From an uncultured Aeromonadaceae bacterium (GTDB lineage: Bacteria; Pseudomonadota; Gammaproteobacteria; Enterobacterales; Aeromonadaceae): a stretch of 64,000 nt of DNA. Both the position numbers and the translations under genes were made by a program. The stretch lies in NCBI GenBank assembly GCA_945957385.1, contig CAMFKP010000009.1:1-64000 (forward strand), read 5' to 3'. The notes under the pieces were generated by a model that searched no databases, was not told the origin of the DNA, and saw only the letters and a program-made list of their open reading frames with translations. Positions within the stretch are counted from its first letter, which is position 1, and the number at the start of each line of letters is the position of its first letter. This document shows positions 48,950 through 59,201 of the stretch, piece after piece.

Positions 48950-49518
48950 TGACTTCCGCCCCTTGCCTCTATCTGGCGTCGGCTTCGCCACGCCGCCGTG
49001 AATTGCTGACCCAGCTGGGTGTCGCATTTGCGTTGTTACGTGTTGATGTCGAGGAGGTTCGCCGTCCTGATGAACCTGCGGAAACGTATGTGCGTCGTCT
49101 GGCCGCTGACAAAGCGTTGGCCGGTTGGCAGGCTTGCGCCGGGCAGCTGCCGGTGCTGGGCGCGGATACCATAGTGGTGCTGGACGGTGACGTGTTGGAA
49201 AAACCGCGCGATCAGCAGGATGCCGCGTGCATGATGCGTTTGCTCTCCGGACGAACCCACCAGGTGATGACCGCGATAGCGGTCGCCTCTGCCTCGGGCA
49301 TCAGCCAGCGACTCGTCGTGACGGATGTGACTTTCCGCGCCTTGGATGAGGCAGAAATTGCGGCATACTGGCAGACGGGAGAACCGGCTGACAAGGCCGG
49401 CGGCTATGGCATTCAGGGCATAGGTGGCAAATTTGTCAGCCATCTGGCCGGCAGCTACAGCGCAGTGGTTGGACTGCCACTGCTGGAAACCGATCTGTTG
49501 CTGCGCGAGACACTTTAA
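48946..49518 (+). CDS. maf: Maf nucleotide pyrophosphatase (dTTP/UTP type)
   Basis: The 190-residue house-cleaning enzyme hydrolyses non-canonical or excess nucleoside triphosphates. The motif [14 protein letters not shown] near the N-terminus resembles the YhdE subgroup (SGSPRRQELL), which acts on dTTP, UTP and modified pyrimidines. [10 protein letters not shown] and KPRDQQDA follow, with [16 protein letters not shown] in the C-terminal half. It may start at 48946 or 48949, both overlapping the mreD stop. The order mreD-maf-rng is the usual gammaproteobacterial one. Confidence 0.93.
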   Translation: MMTSAPCLYLASASPRRRELLTQLGVAFALLRVDVEEVRRPDEPAETYVRRLAADKALAGWQACAGQLPVLGADTIVVLDGDVLEKPRDQQDAACMMRLLSGRTHQVMTAIAVASASGISQRLVVTDVTFRALDEAEIAAYWQTGEPADKAGGYGIQGIGGKFVSHLAGSYSAVVGLPLLETDLLLRETL

Positions 49519-49541
49519 CCCTTCAGGCAAGGAACGTCCTT

Positions 49542-51011
49542 ATGTCGACCGAACTACTGGTTAACGTTACCCCATCGGAGACCCGGGTCGCCCTTGTCGA
49601 ACACGGGATCCTGCAGGAAGTACACATTGAGCGTCAGGCCCGGCGCGGTCTGGTTGGCAACATCTATAAAGGCAAGATCAGTCGCGTCCTGCCGGGCATG
49701 CAGGCGGCGTTTGTCGATATCGGCATGGAAAAAGCGGCGTTCCTGCACGCCTCCGATATCGTGCCCCACACCGAATGTGTGGATGTGCGCGAGAAAGAGC
49801 ACTTTCAGGTGGGCAACATCGCCGAGCTGGTGCGCCAGGGCCAGGACATCATGGTCCAGGTGGTGAAGGACCCTATCAGCACCAAGGGCGCTCGTCTGAC
49901 CACGGACATCACGCTGCCATCGCGCTATCTGGTTTTCATGCCCGGCAGTGCGCATGTTGGCGTCTCGCAGCGCATTGATAGCGAGTCGGAGCGCGAACGC
50001 CTCAAGCTGATAGTCCAGCGTCAGGTCGACGAACTTGGTGGCTTTATTGTGCGAACGGCGGCGGAAGGCGTTGGCGAGCGCGAACTCGAGCAAGATACCC
50101 AGTTTTTGAAGCGTCTCTGGCGCAAGGTGTTGGAGCGACGTTTGCTGAACAAGTCGTGCAGCATACTGTACGAAGATCTGTCGCTGGCGTTTCGCATCCT
50201 GCGTGACTTTGTTGGCACTGAACTGGACAAAATCCGGGTGGATTCTCGTCTGACGTTTGAGCAGTTGAAGTCGTTTACCGAGGAGTTTGTGCCCGAGATG
50301 GTCGACAAACTCGATTATTACTCGGGCGACTCGCCGATATTCGATTTGCATGATGTCGAGAATGAAATCCAGCGTGCGCTGGAGCGCAAGGTGGAGTTGA
50401 AATCGGGCGGCTATCTGATCATTGACCAGACCGAGGCGATGACCACCATTGATATCAACACCGGCGCCTTTGTCGGTCACCGCAATCTGGAAGAGACCAT
50501 CTTCAATACCAATATTGAGGCGACGGCGGCCATTGCGCGCCAGCTGCGATTGCGGAATCTGGGTGGCATCATCATCATCGATTTCATCGATATGCAGTCT
50601 GAGGATCACCGGCGCCGAGTGCTGCAGAGCCTGGAACAGGCGTTGGCGCGTGATCGTGCCAAGACCTCGGTGAATGGTTTCTCCCATCTGGGGCTGGTCG
50701 AGATGACCCGCAAACGTACCCGTGAGAGCCTGGAGCATATCCTCTGTTCCGAGTGTCCGGAATGCAAAGGCAGAGGTCGCGTCAAAACGGTTGAGTCTGT
50801 TTGTTACGAGATCCTGCGCGAGATCCTGCGCGTCAACCGGGCCTACGATGCCGATCAGTTCGTGGTGTATGCCTCATTGCAGGTGGCCGAAGCGCTGCAT
50901 GTCGAGGAGTCCCACAGTCTGGCCGAGTTGGAGGTGTTCATCGGCAAGCAGGTCAAGGTGCAGGCTGAGCCGCTGTACAGTCAGGAACAGTTTGATGTGG
51001 TGATGATGTAG
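49542..51011 (+). CDS. rng: Ribonuclease G
   Basis: The 489-residue endoribonuclease of the RNase E/G family processes the 16S rRNA 5' end and degrades mRNAs. The S1-like RNA-binding domain (about 35-125) contains RGLVGNIYKGKISRVLPGMQAAFVDIGMEKAAFLH. The catalytic core has TTIDINTGAF and IIIDFIDM, whose Asp residues hold the Mg ion. The zinc-link cysteines are CSECPEC. The length equals E. coli RNase G (489 aa), and it lacks the long C-terminal scaffold of RNase E. AGGCAAGGAACG precedes the ATG. Confidence 0.96.
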   Translation: MSTELLVNVTPSETRVALVEHGILQEVHIERQARRGLVGNIYKGKISRVLPGMQAAFVDIGMEKAAFLHASDIVPHTECVDVREKEHFQVGNIAELVRQGQDIMVQVVKDPISTKGARLTTDITLPSRYLVFMPGSAHVGVSQRIDSESERERLKLIVQRQVDELGGFIVRTAAEGVGERELEQDTQFLKRLWRKVLERRLLNKSCSILYEDLSLAFRILRDFVGTELDKIRVDSRLTFEQLKSFTEEFVPEMVDKLDYYSGDSPIFDLHDVENEIQRALERKVELKSGGYLIIDQTEAMTTIDINTGAFVGHRNLEETIFNTNIEATAAIARQLRLRNLGGIIIIDFIDMQSEDHRRRVLQSLEQALARDRAKTSVNGFSHLGLVEMTRKRTRESLEHILCSECPECKGRGRVKTVESVCYEILREILRVNRAYDADQFVVYASLQVAEALHVEESHSLAELEVFIGKQVKVQAEPLYSQEQFDVVMM

Positions 51012-54000
51012 TGATTCGCCGCTCACTGTTTCATGCCTGGCGCCTGAGTGCGCTGACACTGCTGTTGATCGCCATCCTGGTGACGTTGGCGCGTTTCGGA
51101 CTGCCCTGGGTGCAGACCCAGCGGCAGGCCATGCTGGATGCGTTGCTCGATGGCACCTCATTGCAGGCTGATGTGCGCTCGCTGGGCGTTAGTTGGAGTG
51201 AGTATGGTCCGGCCATCACGCTGCATGATCTGGCGGTCAGCCCGCGTCAGCACCAGGGGTGGGCGTTGTCGATTCGTGATGCCGAGATCCGGATCCGCCC
51301 CTGGCACAGCCTGATGGCCCGTCGCTGGGAGTTGGGCGGTTTACGCTTCGCCGAGGTTCACCTGCGTGTCGACAGTCAATGGATCGAGCAGCAACAGGGT
51401 GATAGCTCGGCAGCTTCCGCCGACTGGCAACCCTTGGCGACCCTGCTATTGGGACAATTTCAGCATTTCACGTTGGAAGACAGCGATATCAAGCTGCGTA
51501 CTCCGATGGGCGAGCTGACGCGATTGCAAATTGTCAATCTCAGCTGGAGCAATCGTGGTCTGCGACATAGTGGTGTCGGTGAACTGGCGTTTTCGCACCC
51601 GGGAGTGCGTTCCCATCTGCAATTGATTGCCGATTTTCATGGTCGTGCCGACACGCCTGCGGCATTGGATGGCTCGCTGTTTTTACAGAGCTCGGCGCGT
51701 TCGGATGCGTCTGATGTACAGCCTGCTTTGCAGGGAGAACTGGATTTTCGTTTCTGGCTGAAACGCCAGGCACGAGCCTGGCAGCTGGCCCAGCTGCAGT
51801 TGGGTGAGAACGCGTTGTCCTGGCAACGCGATGGTCAAACCCACAGCGTGGCGGCCCGAGGTGGTTTGCTGCAGTGGAAAAAACTGGCCCAAGGTTGGCA
51901 GCTGAGCTCCCAGGGGCTCGAGGTGCGAGATGAGCACCAGGGCTGGCAGCCGTGGCAGTTGCAGCTGGACATGCAGGATCAGCATCTCAGTGGCGAACTG
52001 GACCCGATCAACCTGGCGGCCGTTACCCCGGCCTTGGTGCTGTTGTCGGGTACGCAAGGCGAGTTGGGTCAGGCGCTGCAGCAACTGCAACCGAAAGGAC
52101 GGGTTGATGACATTCGCGTGCAGCACCGCCTGGGCAGTGATGACTGGCAGCTGGAGGCCCGTCTGCAGCGGGTGGGGTGGCAGCGTTGGGGGATGTTGCC
52201 CGGTGTGCAGCAGATGGACGGTCTGCTCGCGTTATCACCTGCCGGGGGGCAATTACAGCTCGCTCTCGGCCCACAGACGCTTCGCGTCGGTCCCTATTTT
52301 CCCGCCGATATTCCGTTGACGTCATTAGATGCCGCGCTGGCGCTGCAGAAGCGGCGGGATGGCTGGGTTCTCATGGCCCAGGGTGTGCAGCTGCGCACCC
52401 CTGCGTTGTCGGTGAACAGTGATGTTCGTCTGACACTACCCACGACAGCGGCGCCAGCACTCTACCTGTTGTCGGACATAGATCTGCATGATGCGGGTCA
52501 GGCATGGCGTTACTACCCGCGTCTGGCGATGGGGCAGCGGCTGACCGATTACCTGCGCAGCGCGTTGCAACAGGGCTCGGTCGATGGGGCTGTGCTGTTG
52601 TGGAATGGCCCGTTAGATGCGTTTCCCTACCATGATGGCGGTGGCCGTTTTCAGGTTCAGGTACCGTTGCGCAACGCCCGTTTTCAATTTGATCCGCAGT
52701 GGCAACCGCTCACGGATCTGAGTCTCGATCTGCTGTTCCAGAATGATACGCTGGCGATGCGCAGTACGGCAGCCACCTTGGGTCAAGCCAAATCAAACTA
52801 CATAGATGCCTGGTTTCCGGCGCTGGCGGAGGATGCGCGCCTGTATATCAATGCCGATGTGCAGGGTGAGGCCGCCGCAGTGCAGCAGTATCTGATTCAC
52901 TCCGGTGTTGCCGACTCTGTGGGCAGTGCCATGCAGGCTCTGCCACTCCGCCACCCGTTACAGGGGGCGGTGCAACTGGTCATTCCTCTGGATGGCAGCC
53001 CGGTCGATCTGTTGGGCCATGTTGATTTTGCCGGCAACGAGTTGACGGTTCGCGATCTTGGATTGTCGCTGTCGCGGTTGGATGGGCGGCTGGAGTTCAC
53101 CCAACAGGAGACGCGTTTCAAAGGGTTGACGGCTGCTTGGCAGGGGCAACCGGTGCGGTTGGACTATGAGGGACGCCAGCAAGGCGACAGCTATCTGGTT
53201 GATCTGCAGATGGATGGCATTTGGTCGAGTGCGGCGGCAACGCTGCCTGCCGGATGGCAACCCGTAGTGCAAGGTCGGACGCCCTGGCAGGGCAAATTGC
53301 AATTAACGCTGCAACCACAAGGTTATCGTTATCAGGGGCAGTGGCAGAGTTCGCTGCGTGGTCTGGCACTAGCACTGCCGGCTCCCTATACCAAGGCGGC
53401 ATCGGATGCACGGCCTTTCCGGCTGTCGGCGCGCGGAGATCAGAATGCAAGCCAGCTGCAGGCAGAGTGGCAGCCTGGCTGGCGTTGGCAGGGGGATTGG
53501 TTGCCAGCCAAGCAGATGTTCAGTCGTTTCTGGCTCGGCAACCAACAATTGGAACCGACGGGACAAACGTGGGCGCCCTTTCATCTGCAATTGAACTTCC
53601 CGGAGCTGGATGCGGATGCATGGCAAGCATGGTGGCAGCGTATTCAAGCGGCCGACGCGTCGGCATCGACCTCCTCCTCCCAGTTGCTCAGTAGCTTGCC
53701 GGTACAGCGTTCCTGGCAGCTGGTGGTGCCTAAATTCCGCTGGCAACAGCAGTCTTGGGACAAGTTGACACTCAGTGGCCGTCAGGATCCGCAGCAGCAA
53801 GAGTGGAAATTGTTGGCCAATCAGGTCACTGCCAGCGCGCGTCGACAGGGGACGCAACCCTGGTCGCTGGATCTGGTTTATCTGGATTGGCATCCGGATG
53901 ACAAAACGGCTGCCGCTGCACCAGCTCCCATGCCCAGTCGTGCTGAGCAACTCAGCACGCTGGCCGCGATTCCGCCGTTCAATCTGACGTGTCAACGCTG

Positions 54001-54796
54001 TGTATTGGGCAAACAGCAGCTTGGACGCCTCGAGATGCAGGTGCGTCCGACGGCGACGGGATTAAAAGTCGATAACTTACTGCTGCAACAAGGCAATAAC
54101 AAAGTCAGCGGCCAAGGCGCCTGGCAGCTGACTGCGGGGGCCTCCCAGAGCCAGCTGCAGCTTAACGGCCAGATTGCCAGCCTCGAGACCTGGCTACAGG
54201 CTCTGGATTATCCCTTGGGCTTCAGTGGTACCCCGGCCAGCTTTGACTCGCAATTGACCTGGCAAGGCCCTTTGTATCGCTTTGATAAACCGTCACTGGC
54301 CGGCAAATTACGTTTCGAGAGTGGCGAGGGCATGCTGCGGAACATGGGGTCTACCGGGACACGCCTGTTGTCGGTGTTTTCGTTACACGCCGTAATGCGC
54401 CGCTTGAGTCTTGATTTTAGTGATCTGTTGGAGAAAGGCCTCTTCTTCCGGCGGATCCGCTTCCATAGCCAAATCGACAACGGCGTGATTCACAGTGATG
54501 ATTTTCTGCTCGAGGCGGATGCCGGCGATATCAAGGCCAAGGGCACGCTGGATCTGAATAGCCAGAAGATCGATTATCGCATCAGTTTCCGCCCGCAATT
54601 TGCCAATGAGCTGTCGTTGGCCACTGCGGTCGCGGTCACACCGGTGACGGGTATCTATGTGCTGGCCGCGTCCAAACTGCTGTCGCCGGTGTTGGATGTC
54701 ATCACCGAAATCCGCTTTGCCGTGGGCGGGACTCTGGGGGCACCGGAAGTGATAGAAACCGGTCGTGACACGCGTCCCGCCGAGGGGAAGAAATAA
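51011..54796 (+). CDS. yhdP: YhdP, AsmA-like envelope lipid transporter
   Basis: The 1261-residue protein has a single N-terminal TM helix (about 10-30: LSALTLLLIAILVTLARFGLPWV). A very long periplasmic region rich in repeated beta-strands of the AsmA/DUF3971 type follows. The C-terminal AsmA-like domain (LRFESGEGMLRNMGSTGTRLLSVFSL; DIKAKGTLDLNSQKIDYRISFRP) is conserved. The length is close to E. coli YhdP (1266 aa). YhdP forms a bridge that helps move phospholipids to the outer membrane along with TamB and YdbH. It starts with GTG overlapping the last base of rng. Confidence 0.93.
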   Translation: MIRRSLFHAWRLSALTLLLIAILVTLARFGLPWVQTQRQAMLDALLDGTSLQADVRSLGVSWSEYGPAITLHDLAVSPRQHQGWALSIRDAEIRIRPWHSLMARRWELGGLRFAEVHLRVDSQWIEQQQGDSSAASADWQPLATLLLGQFQHFTLEDSDIKLRTPMGELTRLQIVNLSWSNRGLRHSGVGELAFSHPGVRSHLQLIADFHGRADTPAALDGSLFLQSSARSDASDVQPALQGELDFRFWLKRQARAWQLAQLQLGENALSWQRDGQTHSVAARGGLLQWKKLAQGWQLSSQGLEVRDEHQGWQPWQLQLDMQDQHLSGELDPINLAAVTPALVLLSGTQGELGQALQQLQPKGRVDDIRVQHRLGSDDWQLEARLQRVGWQRWGMLPGVQQMDGLLALSPAGGQLQLALGPQTLRVGPYFPADIPLTSLDAALALQKRRDGWVLMAQGVQLRTPALSVNSDVRLTLPTTAAPALYLLSDIDLHDAGQAWRYYPRLAMGQRLTDYLRSALQQGSVDGAVLLWNGPLDAFPYHDGGGRFQVQVPLRNARFQFDPQWQPLTDLSLDLLFQNDTLAMRSTAATLGQAKSNYIDAWFPALAEDARLYINADVQGEAAAVQQYLIHSGVADSVGSAMQALPLRHPLQGAVQLVIPLDGSPVDLLGHVDFAGNELTVRDLGLSLSRLDGRLEFTQQETRFKGLTAAWQGQPVRLDYEGRQQGDSYLVDLQMDGIWSSAAATLPAGWQPVVQGRTPWQGKLQLTLQPQGYRYQGQWQSSLRGLALALPAPYTKAASDARPFRLSARGDQNASQLQAEWQPGWRWQGDWLPAKQMFSRFWLGNQQLEPTGQTWAPFHLQLNFPELDADAWQAWWQRIQAADASASTSSSQLLSSLPVQRSWQLVVPKFRWQQQSWDKLTLSGRQDPQQQEWKLLANQVTASARRQGTQPWSLDLVYLDWHPDDKTAAAAPAPMPSRAEQLSTLAAIPPFNLTCQRCVLGKQQLGRLEMQVRPTATGLKVDNLLLQQGNNKVSGQGAWQLTAGASQSQLQLNGQIASLETWLQALDYPLGFSGTPASFDSQLTWQGPLYRFDKPSLAGKLRFESGEGMLRNMGSTGTRLLSVFSLHAVMRRLSLDFSDLLEKGLFFRRIRFHSQIDNGVIHSDDFLLEADAGDIKAKGTLDLNSQKIDYRISFRPQFANELSLATAVAVTPVTGIYVLAASKLLSPVLDVITEIRFAVGGTLGAPEVIETGRDTRPAEGKK

Positions 54797-55632
54797 TGAA
54801 ACTAGCCGTTCTACAGCTGAATAGTCAGGCGCAGTGGGAGCCCAATCGACAGCAGATTGCCGCGCTGTTGATGCGTTTGCCTGCCGAGCGGCCGCTGCTC
54901 GTGCTATTGCCGGAGAACTTTGCGGCGCTGGGTAGCACCGCGGATTACCAGGCGATTGCTGAACCTGTCGGTGAGGGGCCGATTCAGCAACAGCTCGCGA
55001 GCTGGGCTAGGCAGTACGGTATCTGGCTGGTTGCCGGATCCTTGCCGACGCAAACGGCCTCTGCCGAGCGCTTGCATACCACAACACTGGTGTATGATGC
55101 CGATGGCCAGCTGCGCGGACATTATCACAAGCTGCACCTGTTCGATGTCGATGTCGCCGATGGTCATCGCCGCTATCGGGAATCGGACAGTTTTGCCGCC
55201 GGTAATGCGTGTCAGGTGGTCTCTTCACCTTTTGGTGGTCTGGGTTTGTCCATCTGTTACGATGTGCGCTTTCCGGAACTCTATCGCCGGCTGCGGGTGG
55301 CCGGCGCCGAGATCCTGCTGGTGCCGGCAGCGTTCACCGCTGTGACCGGTGCCGCCCACTGGCGTCCCCTGTTACAGGCGCGAGCCATTGAGAACCAGTG
55401 TTATCTATTGGCCGCCAATCAGGGCGGCGAGCACGATGGCGGCCGGCGCACCTGGGGGCATTCGTTGATTGTGGATCCGTGGGGACGCGTGCTGGGTGAG
55501 CTGGATGATGAGCCGGGCGTGCTGATAGCGACCCTGGATCCACAGCTGATTTTACAAGTCCGCACCGATATGCCGGTGCTGGAGCATGCCCGGCTGACGG
55601 GCGCCTGGAGAGATGAAGCGTCATGTTGTTGA
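54796..55632 (+). CDS. Nitrilase-family amidohydrolase (Nit-like)
   Basis: The 278-residue carbon-nitrogen hydrolase has the catalytic triad Glu40 ([10 protein letters not shown]), Lys112 ([10 protein letters not shown]) and Cys154 ([13 protein letters not shown]). It resembles the Nit1/Nit2 branch that hydrolyses deaminated glutathione, a metabolite-repair role; that exact substrate is inferred. It is located between yhdP and tldD as in many gammaproteobacteria. Its ATG overlaps the yhdP stop by one base, and its end overlaps tldD by ten. Confidence 0.88.
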   Translation: MKLAVLQLNSQAQWEPNRQQIAALLMRLPAERPLLVLLPENFAALGSTADYQAIAEPVGEGPIQQQLASWARQYGIWLVAGSLPTQTASAERLHTTTLVYDADGQLRGHYHKLHLFDVDVADGHRRYRESDSFAAGNACQVVSSPFGGLGLSICYDVRFPELYRRLRVAGAEILLVPAAFTAVTGAAHWRPLLQARAIENQCYLLAANQGGEHDGGRRTWGHSLIVDPWGRVLGELDDEPGVLIATLDPQLILQVRTDMPVLEHARLTGAWRDEASCC

Positions 55633-57068
55633 ATCAAGTTTCTGAACGCCTGCTGCGGCCCCATGAGCTGGATGAGGCCATTCTCGCCCGTATGCTACGC
55701 CAGCTGATGACTCATCAGGTGGATTTCGGCGACCTCTATTTCCAGAGCAGCTATCACGAGTCCTGGGTACTGGAGGACGGTATCGTCAAGGATGGCAGCT
55801 ACAACATTGACCAGGGGGTCGGGGTTCGCGCCATCAGCGGTGAGAAGACCGGCTTTGCCTATTCGGATGAGTTGACGATACACGCGCTGAGCCAATCAGT
55901 GATCGCCGCGCGCGGCATAGCGCAGAGCGGTGGCAGTGGTGAAATCCGCATCTGGCAACCGGCTCAGGCGCCGCTGTTGTATGCACCGCTTGACCCCTTG
56001 GGCTCACTCGACAAACAGCAAAAAATCGCGTTGCTGGAACAGATGGATCGTTTTGCGCGTACTCTGGACCCGGCGGTTAACCAGGTCATCGCGTCCCTGT
56101 CCGGTGTCTATGAAGAGGTGTTGGTGGCAGCCACCGACGGCACTCTCAGCGCCGACATCCGGCCGCTGGTGCGCCTGAACTGTACCGTGCTGGTGGAGCG
56201 CGGTGGCCGCCGCGAGCGAGGCAGTTCTGGTGGTGGTGGCCGGTTTGGCTATGACTACTTCTTTGATCCGGTCGCCGGCGAGATGCGGGCGCTGGGGTAT
56301 GTCCGCGAAGCCGTCCGGCAGGCTCTGGTCAATCTGGAGGCGATCGATGCGCCCGCCGGTACGCTGCCGGTAGTATTGGGACCGGGTTGGCCTGGTGTCT
56401 TGCTGCATGAAGCGGTCGGACATGGTCTGGAAGGCGATTTTAACCGCAAGGGTTCGTCCGCTTTTGCTGGACGGATTGGTCAGAAGGTGGCGTCCGAGCA
56501 CTGTACCATCGTCGATGATGGCAGTCTGCCGGGCCGCCGCGGTTCGGTCAGCATTGATGATGAGGGGACGCCTGGTCAGTACAACGTGCTGATCGAAAAG
56601 GGCATCCTCAAGGGGTATATCCAAGACAAGCTCAATGCCCGCCTGATGGGGGTCGCGCCGACTGGCAACGGCCGCCGCGAGTCCTATGCCCACTTACCGA
56701 TGCCGCGGATGACCAATACCTATATGTTGGCCGGCGAACATGATCCGCAGGAGATCATAGCGTCGGTGAAACACGGTATCTATGCCCCGAACTTTGGGGG
56801 CGGACAGGTGGACATTACCTCCGGCAAGTTTGTGTTCTCGGCCTCTGAAGCTTACCTGATCGAAGATGGCAAAATTACCGCACCGCTCAAGGGCGCAACA
56901 TTGATCGGCAATGGGCCGGATGCGATGCAGCAAGTCTCCATGGTCGGCAATGATCTGGCACTGGATGCCGGGGTCGGCGTGTGTGGCAAGGATGGCCAGA
57001 GCGTGCCGGTCGGTGTCGGCCAGCCTACTCTCAAGCTCGATATGATGACGATCGGCGGCACCCGCTAG
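55623..57068 (+). CDS. tldD: Metalloprotease TldD
   Basis: The 481-residue catalytic subunit of the TldD/TldE(PmbA) heterodimer processes small peptides such as microcins and unfolded peptides. The zinc motif [11 protein letters not shown] is near residue 260, and the C-terminal [18 protein letters not shown] is conserved. The length equals E. coli TldD (481 aa). It overlaps the nit gene by ten bases. Its partner pmbA is encoded 0.7 kb downstream on the same strand, on the other side of darP. Confidence 0.96.
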   Translation: MLLNQVSERLLRPHELDEAILARMLRQLMTHQVDFGDLYFQSSYHESWVLEDGIVKDGSYNIDQGVGVRAISGEKTGFAYSDELTIHALSQSVIAARGIAQSGGSGEIRIWQPAQAPLLYAPLDPLGSLDKQQKIALLEQMDRFARTLDPAVNQVIASLSGVYEEVLVAATDGTLSADIRPLVRLNCTVLVERGGRRERGSSGGGGRFGYDYFFDPVAGEMRALGYVREAVRQALVNLEAIDAPAGTLPVVLGPGWPGVLLHEAVGHGLEGDFNRKGSSAFAGRIGQKVASEHCTIVDDGSLPGRRGSVSIDDEGTPGQYNVLIEKGILKGYIQDKLNARLMGVAPTGNGRRESYAHLPMPRMTNTYMLAGEHDPQEIIASVKHGIYAPNFGGGQVDITSGKFVFSASEAYLIEDGKITAPLKGATLIGNGPDAMQQVSMVGNDLALDAGVGVCGKDGQSVPVGVGQPTLKLDMMTIGGTR

Positions 57069-57115
57069 CCGCGGCGACAGACCCGCAGCCAGAGCTGGCG
57101 CAGATGAATGTACAG

Positions 57116-57150
57116 ATGAAAAAGGGCGGAATTCTCCGCCCTTTTTGCAT
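57116..57150. terminator. Bidirectional terminator between tldD and darP
   Basis: Stem GGGCGGA/TCCGCCC (57124-57130 with 57135-57141) is flanked by five A on the left and five T on the right, within a longer symmetrical GATG...CATC frame. It lies between two convergent genes and should work in both directions. Confidence 0.9.
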
Positions 57151-57168
57151 CTGCTTGGCGCAGGGCCG

Positions 57169-57702
57169 TCAGATGAGGGTTTCCAGCTCGTCGCGCAGGT
57201 ATTGGAACAGTTCACGGAACGCGGCGGGCGGCTTGTTGCCCTCACGCTCCTTCTTGGCCTGGCGCACCAGCTGACGCAGCTTCTGCCGATCCAGTTCATG
57301 GTACTCACCCAGCAGGGCGTTGATCGCCTCGTCGCCATCGGCAATCAGCTTCTCGCGCAGTTGCTCGAGTTTGTGCATGCGCGCATTGCCGGCCACATGG
57401 CGGCTGCGGATCACCTCCAGCGCCTGTTCGATGGCGTCAACTTCACTGTTGCGCATCAGGCGGCCAATAAACTGCAACTGGCGGCGAAAGGCTTCGCGCT
57501 TGCCTTGCAGACGGTGAGCGAGGGCGATGGCATCGAGCATCTCCTCGTCCAGCGGAACCTTGGCCAGTTCGGTCGGCTTCAGGTTCACCAGTTCGGTTCC
57601 CAGCTGTTGCAAGCGTTCGGATTCACGCTTCATTTCACTCTTGCTGGGGCCTTCGTATTCCCACTCGTCGTCGTGGGCTGTCTCGTCGAATTGATTATGC
57701 AT
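57169..57702 (-). CDS. darP: DarP (YjgA), ribosome assembly factor
   Basis: The 177-residue highly charged, all-helical protein is of the DUF615 family. Conserved parts include SKSEMKRESERLQQLGTELV at the start and KREAFRRQLQFIGRLMR, MHKLEQLREKLIADGDEAI and LDRQKLRQLVRQAKKERE further on. DarP binds the late 50S precursor and helps peptidyl-transferase-centre maturation. The size is close to E. coli YjgA (183 aa). It is divergent from pmbA, with about 100 bases between the start codons, as in E. coli. Confidence 0.94.
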   Translation of the reverse strand: MHNQFDETAHDDEWEYEGPSKSEMKRESERLQQLGTELVNLKPTELAKVPLDEEMLDAIALAHRLQGKREAFRRQLQFIGRLMRNSEVDAIEQALEVIRSRHVAGNARMHKLEQLREKLIADGDEAINALLGEYHELDRQKLRQLVRQAKKEREGNKPPAAFRELFQYLRDELETLI

Positions 57703-57805
57703 GTGTCGGTTTCCACTTCAGTTGCCCGATATGTTACCAGCTTCTCCCGTTGATTGCTGGCCTGTGATAGGCTGGACGGCTAATGAGAACAAGACAGTAG
57801 TGACT

Positions 57806-59149
57806 ATGGATCTGCAGCAGCAAATACGCCAGGAACAGACCCAGTTGGAATCGGCTGTTGCCGATGCGCTGGCCATTGCCCGTTCGCTGGGCGCAGACAG
57901 TGCCGAAGTGTCGATCAGCAAACAGACCGGCTTGTCGGTTAACACCCGTGGTGGGGATGTCGAGAGTATCGAATTCAACAAGGATGGGGCGCTCGGGATC
58001 GCCGTGTATCGTGAAGGGCGCAAGGGCTCATCGTCGACCACGGATCTGTCGCCGGACGCCGTGCGACGCGCCGTCGAGGCGGCGCTGGATATTTCGCGTC
58101 ACACCGCAGTTGACCCGTTTGCCGGTCTGGCTGATGCCGACTGGCTGGCGTGGGAGGCTCCGGATCTGGATCTGTTGCACCCGCTGGCCGCCGATCCTGA
58201 ATATGGCATCGAACTGGCACGGGCTTGCGAGCAGCACGCCCTCTCCCTCGACAGCCGTATCAAACACTCTGACGGTGCTGGTTTCAGCAGCCACCATGGC
58301 ATCAAGGTCTATGGCAACAGCCATGGCTTTGTCCGTGGCTATGCCGGATCTCGCCACTCGTTGAGCTGTGTGCTGATCGGTGAGCAAGCGGGTGAGATGC
58401 AGCGTGATTACGGTTACTCCTCATGCCGGCATATCGATGATCTCTGGACGCCTCAGCGCATCGCCGAAGAGGCGGTAGAGCGTACTGTCTCCCGGCTCGG
58501 CGCGCGCAAAATCGGCACCTGCAGCGTGCCGGTGCTGTTTTGCCCGGAGTCCGCCTCCGGTCTGTTTGGCCATCTGGTGTCTGCGATCGGTGGCGGTAAC
58601 CTGTATCGCAAGTCGTCATTCCTGCTCGATTCGCTGGGGCAGCAGATCTTTCCTGACTGGCTGACCATCACCGAGCAGCCATTGCTGCGCGGCGGCTTGG
58701 CCAGCGCGCCCTTTGATTGCGAAGGGGTGCGCACCGTGGAGCGCAACATCATCGAGGCCGGCCAGTTGCAGACTTACCTGCTGACCACCTACTCCGGACG
58801 CAAGCTGGGTATGCCATCCACCGGCCACGCCGGTGGCATCCACAACTGGCAGGTGCAGGGCGAGGGACAGAGCAAGGCGCAGCTGCTGCGGCAGATGGGC
58901 ACCGGCCTGCTGGTGACCGAGCTGATGGGGCAGGGAGTCAATATTGTCACCGGGGATTACTCCCGTGGTGCGTCCGGATTCTGGGTCGAGAATGGCGAGA
59001 TCGCCTATCCGGTCGAGGAGATCACCATTGCCGGCAATCTCAAAGAGATGTTCCGTCACCTGGTGGCGGTCGGGGCCGACTGGGATCCGCGCTCCAGCCT
59101 GCGTACCGGCTCTGTGCTGCTGGATACCATGAAGGTGGCGGGTAACTGA
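57806..59149 (+). CDS. pmbA: PmbA/TldE metalloprotease partner
   Basis: The 447-residue non-catalytic partner of TldD has no HExxxH motif. The N-terminal SAEVSISKQTGLSVNTRGGDVESIEFNKDG and the C-terminal GDYSRGASGFWVENGEIAYPVEEITIAGNL are conserved TldE features. E. coli PmbA has 450 aa. The start at 57806 is the one matching the family; the longer frame from 57701 overlaps darP and is not used. A good ribosome-binding site is not evident. Confidence 0.95.
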   Translation: MDLQQQIRQEQTQLESAVADALAIARSLGADSAEVSISKQTGLSVNTRGGDVESIEFNKDGALGIAVYREGRKGSSSTTDLSPDAVRRAVEAALDISRHTAVDPFAGLADADWLAWEAPDLDLLHPLAADPEYGIELARACEQHALSLDSRIKHSDGAGFSSHHGIKVYGNSHGFVRGYAGSRHSLSCVLIGEQAGEMQRDYGYSSCRHIDDLWTPQRIAEEAVERTVSRLGARKIGTCSVPVLFCPESASGLFGHLVSAIGGGNLYRKSSFLLDSLGQQIFPDWLTITEQPLLRGGLASAPFDCEGVRTVERNIIEAGQLQTYLLTTYSGRKLGMPSTGHAGGIHNWQVQGEGQSKAQLLRQMGTGLLVTELMGQGVNIVTGDYSRGASGFWVENGEIAYPVEEITIAGNLKEMFRHLVAVGADWDPRSSLRTGSVLLDTMKVAGN

Positions 59150-59201
59150 CGCACGTTGGCCTCATGCTGGCGCATGGCCATCAATCACAAGGGAGTCATG
59201 G

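Noticed and set aside
49554-50738. Minus-strand frame opposite rng
   Set aside because: Antisense shadow; the RNase G frame is complete and conserved.
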